NCBI GenBank assembly: GCA_946223075.1
Contig: CAMILZ010000018.1
Location: forward strand, 1 to 50,015
From: an uncultured Dermabacteraceae bacterium
GTDB lineage: Bacteria > Actinomycetota > Actinomycetes > Actinomycetales > Dermabacteraceae
Direction: 5' to 3'
DNA length: 50,015 nucleotides
Position 1 is the stretch's first letter, and every line of letters starts with the position of its first letter. Position numbers and translations under genes: made by a program. Under the pieces are notes generated by a model. The model ran no database searches. It saw only the letters and a program-made list of their open reading frames with translations, and was not told the DNA's origin. Of the stretch, positions 17,944-25,874 are shown piece after piece.

Positions 17944-18233
17944 GCACTCCCGAGTCAAGTGCTGGAGCACCCCGGGGGTCCGCGCACGAGGAGCCGAGCC
18001 GCCCGAGCGTCGAGCTCGTTTCGGGGCACCTCGAGGACCACGAGATCGCGGCGATCGCCGTCGCCGTCGCGGCGATGAGCGCGGTCTCGCGCGAAGAAGC
18101 ACATCAACGTGAGATGGCGGAGCGTGCGGGTCGCTCCACTTCAGCGTGGAACTCCCCCGTGATCACTCACAGGTCGGCACATTCCCTGCGCGCGAGCGCG
18201 GGTCCACATTCCTGGATTTTCTCCCAGCGTTAG
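17940..18233 (+). CDS. accE: Acyl-CoA carboxylase epsilon subunit
   Basis: This small 97-residue protein starts at GTG 17940, overlapping the beta-subunit stop as GTGA. A Pro/Ser-rich N-terminus (1 to ~24) is followed by VELVSGHLEDHEIAAIAVAV, the conserved epsilon-subunit core. Near the end comes a Trp-containing segment (GPHSWIFSQR), corresponding to the usual GPGAWR-like tail. In Streptomyces and mycobacteria this subunit bridges and stimulates the alpha/beta complex. Position and sequence agree, so the call is good despite the short length. Confidence 0.85.
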   Translation: MSTPESSAGAPRGSAHEEPSRPSVELVSGHLEDHEIAAIAVAVAAMSAVSREEAHQREMAERAGRSTSAWNSPVITHRSAHSLRASAGPHSWIFSQR

Positions 18234-18243
18234 CGATCGCGGC

Positions 18244-18249
18244 TACAGT
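18244..18249 (+). promoter_or_regulatory. Candidate leaderless -10 element for the DUF885 gene
   Basis: TACAGT is followed by six bases and then ATG 18256, with no Shine-Dalgarno sequence in between. The 22-base gap after the epsilon subunit gene leaves no room for a leader, so transcription probably starts at or next to the start codon. Confidence 0.45.
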
Positions 18250-18255
18250 GGTGCC

Positions 18256-19956
18256 ATGACAACGCCGCGCACCTCAAGCCCCACCGACCGCCTCGCCAAC
18301 GCCTACGTTGAGCGTTCGATTGCCCTGAGTCCCATGACGGCGACGAGCCTCGGCACTCCCGGTCAGGATCACCTCATGGATGATCTCTCTCCCGCTGGTC
18401 TCGACCGGGTGGCCGCACTCGCGCGCGAGACTCTGGACTCGCTCAATTCCGTCGAACGCGAGCATCCGGGCGACGATGTCGATCGCGTGACTCGTCAGGC
18501 GATGCGCGAGCGCCTCGGCCTCGAACTCGAGCACCACGACTCGCTGCTCACGCACGCCTGCGTGAACAACATCGCTTCGCCCGTGCAGGGGATCCGCAGC
18601 ATTTTTGACATGATGCCGCAGGAGAGCGCCGAGGATTGGGACATGATCAGCGAGCGCCTCTCGCGCGTTCCCGAGGCCGTGCGCGGGTATGCCGAATCGC
18701 TTCGTTATGCCGCCTCGAAGGGCGTGCTCGCGGCGCAGCGCCAGCAGCGCATTGGTGCCGAGCAGTCCCGTTCGTTCACGAAGGCCGACGGTTTCTTCCC
18801 CTCCCTCGTTGCCAAGTCCGGCCTCGAGGGTTCGGCTCGGGAGAATCTCGAGAGTCGCGTCGCGCTCGCATGCGAGGCGTACGACGAGCTTGCGACAGTG
18901 TTCGATGGGCTTGCGCACAAGGCCCCCGAAAAGGATGCGGTGGGTCGCGAGGCCTACCAACTCGGTTCGCGTACCTTCCTCGGCGAGGAGATCGACGTTG
19001 AGGAGGCCTACGCGTTCGGTGTCGAGGAGCTCACACGTCTCATCGATGAGCAAAAGCAGGTCGCTAGGCGCCTCAACGAACATTACGGCAACGGCGGCGG
19101 AGATTCGATTGACGCGGCAATGGCCTCGCTGAACGCCGATGAATCCCTCGTGCTCCACGGAACCGACAGCCTCAAGTCGTGGATGCAGGAACTTTCCGAC
19201 GCCGCGATCCGCGACCTCGCGGGCACCCATTTCGATATTCCCGAAGAGCTCACGCGTCTCGAGTGCATGATCGCCGAGACGGGTGCGGGCGGCATCTATT
19301 ACACCGGTCCGAGTGAAGACTTCTCGCGGCCGGGCCGCATGTGGTGGGACACCCCCGCGGGCGTCGAGACGTTCCGCACGTGGAGTGAAACCACGACCGT
19401 GTACCACGAGGGTGTTCCCGGCCACCACCTCCAGGTGGGCACGCAGCAGCTTCAGGCCGATCGTCTCAATCGCTGGCGCGCGTCGTTCATGTGGGTCTCG
19501 GGTCACGGTGAGGGCTGGGCACTCTACGCGGAGCGTCTCATGGAAGAACTCGGCTACCTCAAGACCGATGGCGAGAAGCTCGGCATGCTCATGGAACAGC
19601 GCATGCGCGCGGGCCGCGTCGTTCTCGACATCGGCCTGCATAACGAGCTTCCTGTCCCCGAACAGTTCGGCGGCGGTGAATGGACCTACGAGCGCGGTTG
19701 GGACTTCGTGCGCGAGCATTGGCGCATGGAAGAGCCCATCCAGCGTTTCGAATACCATCGCTACCTCGGTTGGGCCGGCCAAGCGCCGAGCTACAAGCTC
19801 GGTCAGCGGGTGTGGGAGCAGCTGCGCGACGAAGCCCTCGCGCGCGGCACGTCGCTTCGCGATTTCCACCGCGAGGCGCTTGAACTCGGCGGGCTGCCTC
19901 TTTCCGTGCTGCGCGAAGCGCTCTCGGCTCCTCGAAATGGCGGGGTCGGTGCATGA
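18256..19956 (+). CDS. DUF885 family putative metallopeptidase
   Basis: This 566-residue soluble protein of the DUF885 family has a conserved core HEGVPGHHLQ (His384-Glu385 and His390-His391) resembling a zinc-peptidase site. VSGHGEGWALYAERL and the C-terminal FEYHRYLGWAGQAPSYKLG are also family signatures. No signal peptide is seen, so it is probably cytosolic. The substrate is unknown, and peptidase activity is inferred from the zinc-like motif. It is inserted between carboxylase genes that usually adjoin maf directly. A TACAGT -10 element just before its ATG suggests its own leaderless promoter. Confidence 0.88.
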   Translation: MTTPRTSSPTDRLANAYVERSIALSPMTATSLGTPGQDHLMDDLSPAGLDRVAALARETLDSLNSVEREHPGDDVDRVTRQAMRERLGLELEHHDSLLTHACVNNIASPVQGIRSIFDMMPQESAEDWDMISERLSRVPEAVRGYAESLRYAASKGVLAAQRQQRIGAEQSRSFTKADGFFPSLVAKSGLEGSARENLESRVALACEAYDELATVFDGLAHKAPEKDAVGREAYQLGSRTFLGEEIDVEEAYAFGVEELTRLIDEQKQVARRLNEHYGNGGGDSIDAAMASLNADESLVLHGTDSLKSWMQELSDAAIRDLAGTHFDIPEELTRLECMIAETGAGGIYYTGPSEDFSRPGRMWWDTPAGVETFRTWSETTTVYHEGVPGHHLQVGTQQLQADRLNRWRASFMWVSGHGEGWALYAERLMEELGYLKTDGEKLGMLMEQRMRAGRVVLDIGLHNELPVPEQFGGGEWTYERGWDFVREHWRMEEPIQRFEYHRYLGWAGQAPSYKLGQRVWEQLRDEALARGTSLRDFHREALELGGLPLSVLREALSAPRNGGVGA

Positions 19957-20672
19957 GCGGCGGGTTTTTCGAGAACGATCAGGGGGCCTACGTTTGCCCG
20001 GGCACCGTCGGAACTCCGCTTCACGAACCGCTCCTTCTCCTCGCTTCGCAATCCGCCGGCCGCAAGGCCGTGCTGAGGCGTGCGGGGATCGAGTTCACGT
20101 CCCTTCCCGCGGATGTGGACGAAGAGGCGGTTCTCGCTTCGGCCCTCGAAGATTTCGGCGAGCTGGCCTTTGAAGATCGCGTCTTGACCCTCGCACGGGC
20201 AAAGGCGGAGGCCTCGTGCAAGGCGAGCGAGGGCGGGTACGTCGTTCTCGGCGGGGACTCCATGCTCGAGATCGACGGCGAACTCGTGGGCAAGCCGCGC
20301 ACGAGTGAGGCCGCACGCGAGCGATGGCGGGCCATGCGCGGAAAGCGGGCACGTTTGCACTCTGGCCACTGGCTCATTGATGATCGTGATCCTCTCGACG
20401 GCGGCACCGGCGCGACCTTCGGAGAAACGGCATCGACCGACGTGTACTTTGCCGACCTCTCCGATGCCGAGATCGAAGCGTATGTCGCGACGGGCGAGCC
20501 GCTTTGGGTCGCGGGAGCCTTCACGATCGACGGCTACGGTGGCCCCTTCATTGAGCGTCTCGAGGGCGATCACCACGCGGTCATCGGTCTTTCCCTCCCG
20601 CTGCTGCGCCGCATGCTCGGGGAAATCTCCCTCGCGGTCAGCGAACTCTGGAGCCCTGGGGCCTCGTCGTAG
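19953..20672 (+). CDS. maf: Maf-like nucleotide pyrophosphatase
   Basis: This 239-residue Maf-family pyrophosphatase hydrolyses non-canonical or modified nucleoside triphosphates. Signatures are LLASQSAGRKAVLRRAG at ~30-46, the GGDSMLEIDGELVGKPR block and AGAFTIDGYGGPFIERL, plus HHAVIGLSLPLLRRML near the C-terminus. It carries a ~28-residue N-terminal extension before the usual start of the family. It overlaps the DUF885 stop as ATGA. Genes of this family commonly sit within actinobacterial acyl-CoA carboxylase clusters, as here. Confidence 0.93.
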   Translation: MSGGFFENDQGAYVCPGTVGTPLHEPLLLLASQSAGRKAVLRRAGIEFTSLPADVDEEAVLASALEDFGELAFEDRVLTLARAKAEASCKASEGGYVVLGGDSMLEIDGELVGKPRTSEAARERWRAMRGKRARLHSGHWLIDDRDPLDGGTGATFGETASTDVYFADLSDAEIEAYVATGEPLWVAGAFTIDGYGGPFIERLEGDHHAVIGLSLPLLRRMLGEISLAVSELWSPGASS

Positions 20673-20696
20673 AATTTTTTCGTCCACGGGCGGGTA

Positions 20697-20702
20697 TATG
20701 CT
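20697..20702 (+). promoter_or_regulatory. Candidate -10 element for the carboxylase alpha-subunit gene
   Basis: TATGCT, in an AT-richer patch that includes a run of Ts at 20675-20680, lies about 46 bases before ATG 20749. The leader ends with AAGGA just before the start. The 76-base gap after maf could thus hold a separate promoter. Confidence 0.3.
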
Positions 20703-20748
20703 CGGAAGGTTGCTGAGCACGTCGCCCAACACCTGAGAAGGATCCTGA

Positions 20749-22524
20749 ATGCCTAAGCCCGCACTCCACCGACCGTTCCACACGGTTCTCATCGCCAATC
20801 GCGGTGAGATCGCCGTGCGCGTTGCGCGTGCATGCCGCGACGCCGGGCTCCGATCGGTCGCCGTGTATTCCGACTCGGATCGCGATGCCCTGCATACGCG
20901 GGTCGCGGATGACGCTTACGCGCTCGGAGGCACGAGCGCCGCACAGAGCTACCTCGTGATCGACAAGCTCCTCGACATCGCCCAGCGCAGTGGCGCCGAC
21001 GCCGTTCACCCGGGCTACGGTTTCCTCTCGGAGCGCGCAGACTTTGCGCAAGCGGTGATCGATGCGGGGCTCGTGTGGATCGGGCCGAGCCCGGAAGCGA
21101 TCGAAAAGCTTGGCGATAAAGTCTCGGCGCGTCACATCGCCCAGTCTGCCGGTGCACCGCTCGTGGCCGGAACGAAGGACCCGGTCAAGGACTCGGGCGA
21201 GGTCGTGGCGTTCGCCAAGGAGCACGGCCTCCCCATCGCGATCAAAGCCGCTTTCGGTGGCGGTGGGCGCGGCCTCAAGGTCGCGCGCGAGCTCGACGAG
21301 GTGCGCGACCTTTTCGACTCCGCCACGCGCGAAGCCATCGCATCGTTTGGTCGTGGTGAGTGTTTCGTCGAGCGTTACCTCGACTCCCCGCGCCACGTGG
21401 AAACGCAATGCCTCGCCGATAGTCACGGTAACGTCCAGGTTGTTTCCACGCGCGACTGCTCACTTCAGCGCCGCCACCAGAAACTCGTCGAGGAAGCGCC
21501 GGCGCCATTCTTGAATGAGGCGCAGCACGCTCGTCTCGTCGAATCCTCGAAGGCCATCCTCAAGGAGGCGCGTTACGTCGGCGCGGGCACGTGCGAGTTC
21601 CTCGTGGGACAGGACGGCACGATTTCGTTCCTCGAGGTCAACACGCGCCTCCAGGTGGAGCATCCCGTGACGGAAGAGGTCACCGGTGTGGACCTCGTGC
21701 GCGAGCAGTTCCGCATCGCCGCCGGTGAGGAAGTCTCCCCCATCGACCCGGTCCCGCGTGGTCACTCGTTCGAGTTCCGTATCAATGGTGAGGATCCGGG
21801 CCGCGGCTTCCTTCCGTCCCCCGGTCCCGTCAAACTTTTCGAGCCTCCGCTCGGGCCCGGCGTGCGTGTTGATTCGGGCGTGCGGACCGGCGACTCGATT
21901 TCCGGGCACTTCGATTCGATGCTCGCGAAACTCATCGTGACGGGTGCAAGCCGCGAGGAGGCTCTCGAACGCTCGCGCCGCGCGCTCGCGGAGTTCCGCA
22001 TCGAGGGCATCCCCACGGTCATGCCGTTCCACAGGCTCGTGGTCGAGGATCCCGCGTTCGCACCGAGCGATCCGGAGGAACCGTTCACGGTGCACACGCG
22101 ATGGATTGAGACGGAGTTCTCGCAGGACATAGCTCCCTCGCCGCTTCCGAGCGCCACGGACGAAGTCGAGGACCGCGAGGCCGTCGTCGTCGAAATTGAC
22201 GGCCGCAAGGTCGAGATCTCGCTTCCCGCGTCGCTGCGCGCGCCGCGCGCGAGCACGCCTCAACGTCGCAAGCGCCGCACGAGCGCTGCGCGAGGCACAA
22301 CTTCCGGTTCTCACGCCGTCAGTGCCCCCATGCAGGGCACGATCGTCAAAATTGCGGTCGACGAGGGCCAAACCGTTGCCGACGGTGACCTCATCCTCGT
22401 ACTCGAAGCGATGAAAATGGAGCAGCCAATTCTCGCCCACCGCAGCGGAATCATCACCAATCTCGACGCGGAAATCGGCGCGACCGTCTCCGCGGGGGCG
22501 GAACTCTGCACGATCGAAGACTAG
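20749..22524 (+). CDS. accA: Acyl-CoA carboxylase alpha subunit (biotin carboxylase + BCCP)
   Basis: This 591-residue protein is of the AccA3/PccA type. The biotin carboxylase N-terminus (VLIANRGEIAVRVARACRD), ATP-grasp glycine loop (KAAFGGGGRGLKV) and catalytic block EVNTRLQVEHPVTEE are present. After a basic linker (~500-520) comes a biotinyl domain with EAMKMEQP, the biotinylated lysine being ~Lys556. It carries out ATP-dependent carboxylation of its own biotin, which the beta subunit then transfers. The ligase (birA), beta and epsilon subunits are all within 5 kb, so this locus encodes a complete biotin-dependent carboxylase. Confidence 0.96.
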   Translation: MPKPALHRPFHTVLIANRGEIAVRVARACRDAGLRSVAVYSDSDRDALHTRVADDAYALGGTSAAQSYLVIDKLLDIAQRSGADAVHPGYGFLSERADFAQAVIDAGLVWIGPSPEAIEKLGDKVSARHIAQSAGAPLVAGTKDPVKDSGEVVAFAKEHGLPIAIKAAFGGGGRGLKVARELDEVRDLFDSATREAIASFGRGECFVERYLDSPRHVETQCLADSHGNVQVVSTRDCSLQRRHQKLVEEAPAPFLNEAQHARLVESSKAILKEARYVGAGTCEFLVGQDGTISFLEVNTRLQVEHPVTEEVTGVDLVREQFRIAAGEEVSPIDPVPRGHSFEFRINGEDPGRGFLPSPGPVKLFEPPLGPGVRVDSGVRTGDSISGHFDSMLAKLIVTGASREEALERSRRALAEFRIEGIPTVMPFHRLVVEDPAFAPSDPEEPFTVHTRWIETEFSQDIAPSPLPSATDEVEDREAVVVEIDGRKVEISLPASLRAPRASTPQRRKRRTSAARGTTSGSHAVSAPMQGTIVKIAVDEGQTVADGDLILVLEAMKMEQPILAHRSGIITNLDAEIGATVSAGAELCTIED

Positions 22525-22540
22525 AGGCAGCGTGCGCGAG

Positions 22541-22546
22541 TAGGCT
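22541..22546 (+). promoter_or_regulatory. Candidate leaderless -10 element for the purine nucleoside phosphorylase gene
   Basis: TAGGCT is followed by six bases and ATG 22553, without a Shine-Dalgarno sequence. The spacing is the same as for the candidates at 18244 and 12097. Confidence 0.42.
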
Positions 22547-22552
22547 TGGTGC

Positions 22553-23389
22553 ATGACTGACTTCCAACAGCACATTCCCGACCCGTATCAGCTCGCCAAG
22601 GACGCCGCTCACGCGCTCCGTGAGGCCTCCGGCATCGACCGCATCGACATCGCTGTCACGCTCGGATCAGGCTGGTCTGGCGCCGCTGAACTGCTCGGAA
22701 CCGAGCTTTTTAGTACCCCCGCCGACTCAATCCCGGGCTTCCAGAAACCGTCGGTCAAAGGGCATGTGGGAACCCTGCGCATTTTCGAGGTCCCCGGTGG
22801 GGCACGCGTTCTCGTGCTCGGGGCACGAACCCACTATTACGAGGGCCGCGGTGTGAACGCTACTGTGCACGGCGTGCGCACCGCCGCCGAGTACGGCGCA
22901 AAGACGCTCGTGCTCACGAACGGCTGCGGTGGTCTCAACGAAAAGTGGAAGCCGGGCAGCCCCGTGCTCATTACCGACCACATCAACTTCACGGGCGACA
23001 GCCCGATTACGGGTGCGAAGTTCGTGGATCAGACTGATATCTACACCCCGCGCTTGCGCGAGGTCGCCAAGAAGGTCGACCCAAGCCTCGCCGAGGGCGT
23101 GTACATGCAGTTCCGCGGGCCGTTCTACGAGTCTCCTGCCGAAGTGCAGATGGCGCGCGTGCTCGGTGCGAACCTCGTGGGCATGTCGACCGTGCTCGAG
23201 GCTATGGCAGCGCGCGAGGCCGGGCTTGACGTTCTCGGCTTCTCGCTCGTGACGAACCTCGCCGCCGGCATCTCCCCCACCCCGCTCAACCACGAGGAGG
23301 TCGTCGAGGCCGGCCGCGCCGCAGCCCCGCGCCTCGCGAAGCTCCTCTCTGACACCATTCACACCATCGCCGAGGAGGGCGACCGATGA
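22553..23389 (+). CDS. punA: Purine-nucleoside phosphorylase
   Basis: This 278-residue trimeric-type (PNP-II) phosphorylase cleaves inosine/guanosine to base and ribose-1-phosphate. Motifs are TLGSGWSGAAE (phosphate loop), GARTHYYEG with the catalytic His, LTNGCGGLN, GPFYESPAEV, GMSTVLEAMAARE and SLVTNLAAGI, which contains the purine-contacting Asn. It overlaps the following sugar-phosphate mutase gene by four bases (ATGA). The mutase could convert the released pentose-1-phosphate. It begins a cluster of nucleoside-salvage genes that continues to 34316. Confidence 0.95.
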   Translation: MTDFQQHIPDPYQLAKDAAHALREASGIDRIDIAVTLGSGWSGAAELLGTELFSTPADSIPGFQKPSVKGHVGTLRIFEVPGGARVLVLGARTHYYEGRGVNATVHGVRTAAEYGAKTLVLTNGCGGLNEKWKPGSPVLITDHINFTGDSPITGAKFVDQTDIYTPRLREVAKKVDPSLAEGVYMQFRGPFYESPAEVQMARVLGANLVGMSTVLEAMAAREAGLDVLGFSLVTNLAAGISPTPLNHEEVVEAGRAAAPRLAKLLSDTIHTIAEEGDR

Positions 23390-25125
23390 GCACGCTGAAC
23401 CCGGACCTTGCACGCCGAGCGCGCGCGTGGGTCGAGGACGACCCCGATCAGGTGACGCGCAACGAACTCGAACGCCGTATCGCCGCCGCGGACGCGGGCG
23501 ACGAGGCCGAACAAGCCGAGCTCGAAGGTGCCTTCTCCGGCACACTGCAGTTCGGCACCGCGGGCCTTCGAGGCGCGATGGGGCCAGGCCCGAACCGCAT
23601 GAATGTCGCGGTCGTCTCGCGCGCCGCCGCGGGCATCGGCGCGTATCTTCGCGACGTCGTTGGCGACGCGCGCGTGGTGATCGGCTACGACGCACGCTAT
23701 AACTCCCGCACCTTCGCGACGGCGAGCGCCGCGATTCTCGCCGCAGCGGGTCACCACGTGATCCTCATGCCCCATCACTGGCCTACCCCCGTGCTCGCCC
23801 ACGCCGTGCGAGCCAAGAATGCCGATTGCGGCATCATGGTCACGGCCTCGCACAACCCCGCTCGCGACAATGGCTACAAGGTTTACCTTGGTGGCCGCGC
23901 CGCAAGCGCGGAGGGCAACGGCGTGCAGATTGTCCCGCCCGCCGATGCGAATATCGCGGCGAAGATCGCTGCCGTGGGCTCGGTACGCGAGATTCCTCGT
24001 GCCGAGGGGGGCTGGGAGATGATGCCCGAGTCCTTCGTTGACGAGTACATCGAGGCGATCCTCCCCGTCCTCGAGCGGGAGAGCACATCCGATCCGGCTG
24101 CGGCACGTACGGAGCGCGCCAACCTTCGCATCGTCCACACGGCCATGCACGGCGTGGGAAGCGCCACGATGCTCGCAGCATTCGAGCGCGCGGGCTTCAC
24201 GGACATCCACCCCGTGAAGGAACAGCAAGAGCCCGATCCCGACTTCCCCACGGTCCCCTTCCCGAATCCTGAGGAAAAGGGCGCGATCGACCTCGCCGCG
24301 AAACTCGCCGAGCAGGTCGAGGCGGATCTCGTGATCGCGAACGACCCTGATGCCGATCGCTGCGCCGCCGCCATCTACGATCCTCGCCGCGAGGCATGGC
24401 GCATGCTTCATGGCGATGAACTCGGGCTCCTCCTCGCGACGTACGTGGCCACCCACCGCCCGAGGCACGGCACGTTCGCCAATTCGATCGTGAGCTCCCG
24501 CTCCCTCGGGGCGCTCGCCGCAGCGCGCGGCTATGAGAGCACGCAGACCCTCACGGGATTCAAGTGGATCGCCCGCGCCGAGAACATCGTATTCGGCTAC
24601 GAGGAAGCAATCGGCTACTGCGTGCTGCCCGAAGTTGTGAAGGACAAGGACGGCATGTCCGCGGCCCTCGCGATTGCCGAGCTTGCCGCACTCACGAAGG
24701 CGAACGGTTCGACCCTCACGGAGCTTCTCGACGATCTCGCACGCGAGTTCGGGCTCTACCTCACTTCACAGCTTTCGATCCGCGTGAGCAACCTCGACCT
24801 CATCGGCACGATGATGCACACGCTACGCACCGCCCCGCCGAGCACACTCGCGGGCTCCCCCGTTGTTGAGGTGCGGGACCTCGCCGAGGGTTCCCTCGAG
24901 AAGACCGGTCTTCCGCCCACGAACGGCATGCTTCTGCTCGCCGAGGATGATTCGCGCGTGATCGTGCGCCCCTCCGGGACCGAGCCGAAGCTCAAGGCTT
25001 ACCTCGAGGTCGTCACCGAAGTCGACAAGAACGCGACCTTTAACGACCTCTCGGCCGCACGCACGGGTGCGGCCGAGAAGCTCGAACAGATGAAGAAGGA
25101 GCTCGGCGAGCTCCTTGGGGCCTAA
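23386..25125 (+). CDS. Phospho-sugar mutase (phosphoglucomutase/phosphopentomutase, PGM2-like)
   Basis: This 579-residue alpha-D-phosphohexomutase superfamily enzyme has FGTAGLRGAMGPGPNRMN (substrate loop), the phosphoserine in TASHNP (~Ser155), the metal loop NDPDADR, the sugar-binding loop GYEEAIGY and RPSGTEPKLKAY, which binds phosphate. The order of domains and the length match the PGM2-like group, some of which act as phosphopentomutases. Translational coupling to the purine nucleoside phosphorylase, with deoC adjacent, favours pentose-1-phosphate to pentose-5-phosphate conversion; that is inference. It ends three bases from the convergent deoC stop. Confidence 0.88.
   Translation: MSTLNPDLARRARAWVEDDPDQVTRNELERRIAAADAGDEAEQAELEGAFSGTLQFGTAGLRGAMGPGPNRMNVAVVSRAAAGIGAYLRDVVGDARVVIGYDARYNSRTFATASAAILAAAGHHVILMPHHWPTPVLAHAVRAKNADCGIMVTASHNPARDNGYKVYLGGRAASAEGNGVQIVPPADANIAAKIAAVGSVREIPRAEGGWEMMPESFVDEYIEAILPVLERESTSDPAAARTERANLRIVHTAMHGVGSATMLAAFERAGFTDIHPVKEQQEPDPDFPTVPFPNPEEKGAIDLAAKLAEQVEADLVIANDPDADRCAAAIYDPRREAWRMLHGDELGLLLATYVATHRPRHGTFANSIVSSRSLGALAAARGYESTQTLTGFKWIARAENIVFGYEEAIGYCVLPEVVKDKDGMSAALAIAELAALTKANGSTLTELLDDLAREFGLYLTSQLSIRVSNLDLIGTMMHTLRTAPPSTLAGSPVVEVRDLAEGSLEKTGLPPTNGMLLLAEDDSRVIVRPSGTEPKLKAYLEVVTEVDKNATFNDLSAARTGAAEKLEQMKKELGELLGA
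25098..25114 (+). terminator. Hairpin inside the 3' end of the mutase gene
   Basis: A perfect 7-bp stem (GGAGCTC with GAGCTCC) closes on a GGC loop, followed by TT, in the last codons of the mutase gene. Because the next gene converges with only a three-base gap, any terminator must lie within coding DNA. This is the best candidate. Confidence 0.3.
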
Positions 25126-25128
25126 CGC

Positions 25129-25809
25129 TTAGGCGCGAGCCTCAAGCTCGTCGAGGATCGCCGCGGAACCGGAGAGGCCAAGCCTCGACGCGCCCGCGGC
25201 GATCATCTCTTCAGCGGCTTCGAGCGTGCGAATGCCACCGGAAGCCTTCACGCCGAGGTCCTCGCCGACCGTCTCGCGCATAAGCTTCACGGCGTGAGCG
25301 GACGCGCCGCCTGCGGGATGGAAACCGGTGGAGGTCTTCACGAAGTCAGCGCCGGCGCGCTTGGCGGCCTCGCACGAGGCGACAATATGCTCGTCGCTCA
25401 GCGCCGCAGATTCGATGATGACCTTGAGAACAACGGGCTTCGGAGCTGCCTCGCGCACGGCGCGGATCTCCTGCTCGGTGAAGTCACGATCGCCCGCGAT
25501 CGCGCGGCCAACGTTGATGACCATGTCGACCTCCTCGGCTCCCTTCTTCACCGAGTCCGCGGCCTCGTAGGCCTTGACCTCGGGGGCAACCTGACCGGAG
25601 GGGAACCCGCACACGGTCGCGACGTGGACTGTCGTGTCGATCGGCAGCATCGAGGGCGAAACGCAAATCGAATAGGTGCCGAGCTTTTCCGCCTCGCGTG
25701 CGAGGGCGGCGGCATCGGCGGGCGTCGATTCTGGCTTGAGGAGCGTGTGGTCGATCATGCCGGCCAGCTCGTCGTACGAAACAGGGGTCTTTTCACTGTG
25801 AGTTGTCAT
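25129..25809 (-). CDS. deoC: Deoxyribose-phosphate aldolase
   Basis: DeoC is a class I aldolase that cleaves 2-deoxyribose-5-phosphate to glyceraldehyde-3-phosphate and acetaldehyde. This 226-residue TIM-barrel protein shows MIDHTLLKPE, ATVCGFPSG, EVDMVINVG, LKVIIESAAL (proton-relay Lys) and FVKTSTGF (Schiff-base Lys). VKASGGIRT forms the phosphate site. I chose ATG 25807-25809 because GGGAG lies about nine bases upstream. It is divergent from the kinase-Nudix gene with 65 bases between them and convergent with the mutase, consistent with deoxynucleoside catabolism. Confidence 0.95.
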   Translation of the reverse strand: MTTHSEKTPVSYDELAGMIDHTLLKPESTPADAAALAREAEKLGTYSICVSPSMLPIDTTVHVATVCGFPSGQVAPEVKAYEAADSVKKGAEEVDMVINVGRAIAGDRDFTEQEIRAVREAAPKPVVLKVIIESAALSDEHIVASCEAAKRAGADFVKTSTGFHPAGGASAHAVKLMRETVGEDLGVKASGGIRTLEAAEEMIAAGASRLGLSGSAAILDELEARA

Positions 25810-25860
25810 GCGTTCATTCTCCCACGCGCCAGCCACACGTCTCTCAAAACCGCGAGGGCA

Positions 25861-25866
25861 TAGGAT
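25861..25866 (+). promoter_or_regulatory. Candidate -10 element for the kinase-Nudix gene
   Basis: TAGGAT lies eight bases before GTG 25875, close to the spacing of a leaderless promoter. A GAGG overlapping the same interval could instead act as a short ribosome-binding site. Confidence 0.3.
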
Positions 25867-25874
25867 GAGGTTCC

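Noticed and set aside
18274..19869. A 531-residue open frame on the minus strand opposite the DUF885 gene
   Set aside because: It is fully antisense to a well-supported gene, no motif is recognised, and it arises from third-position GC bias.
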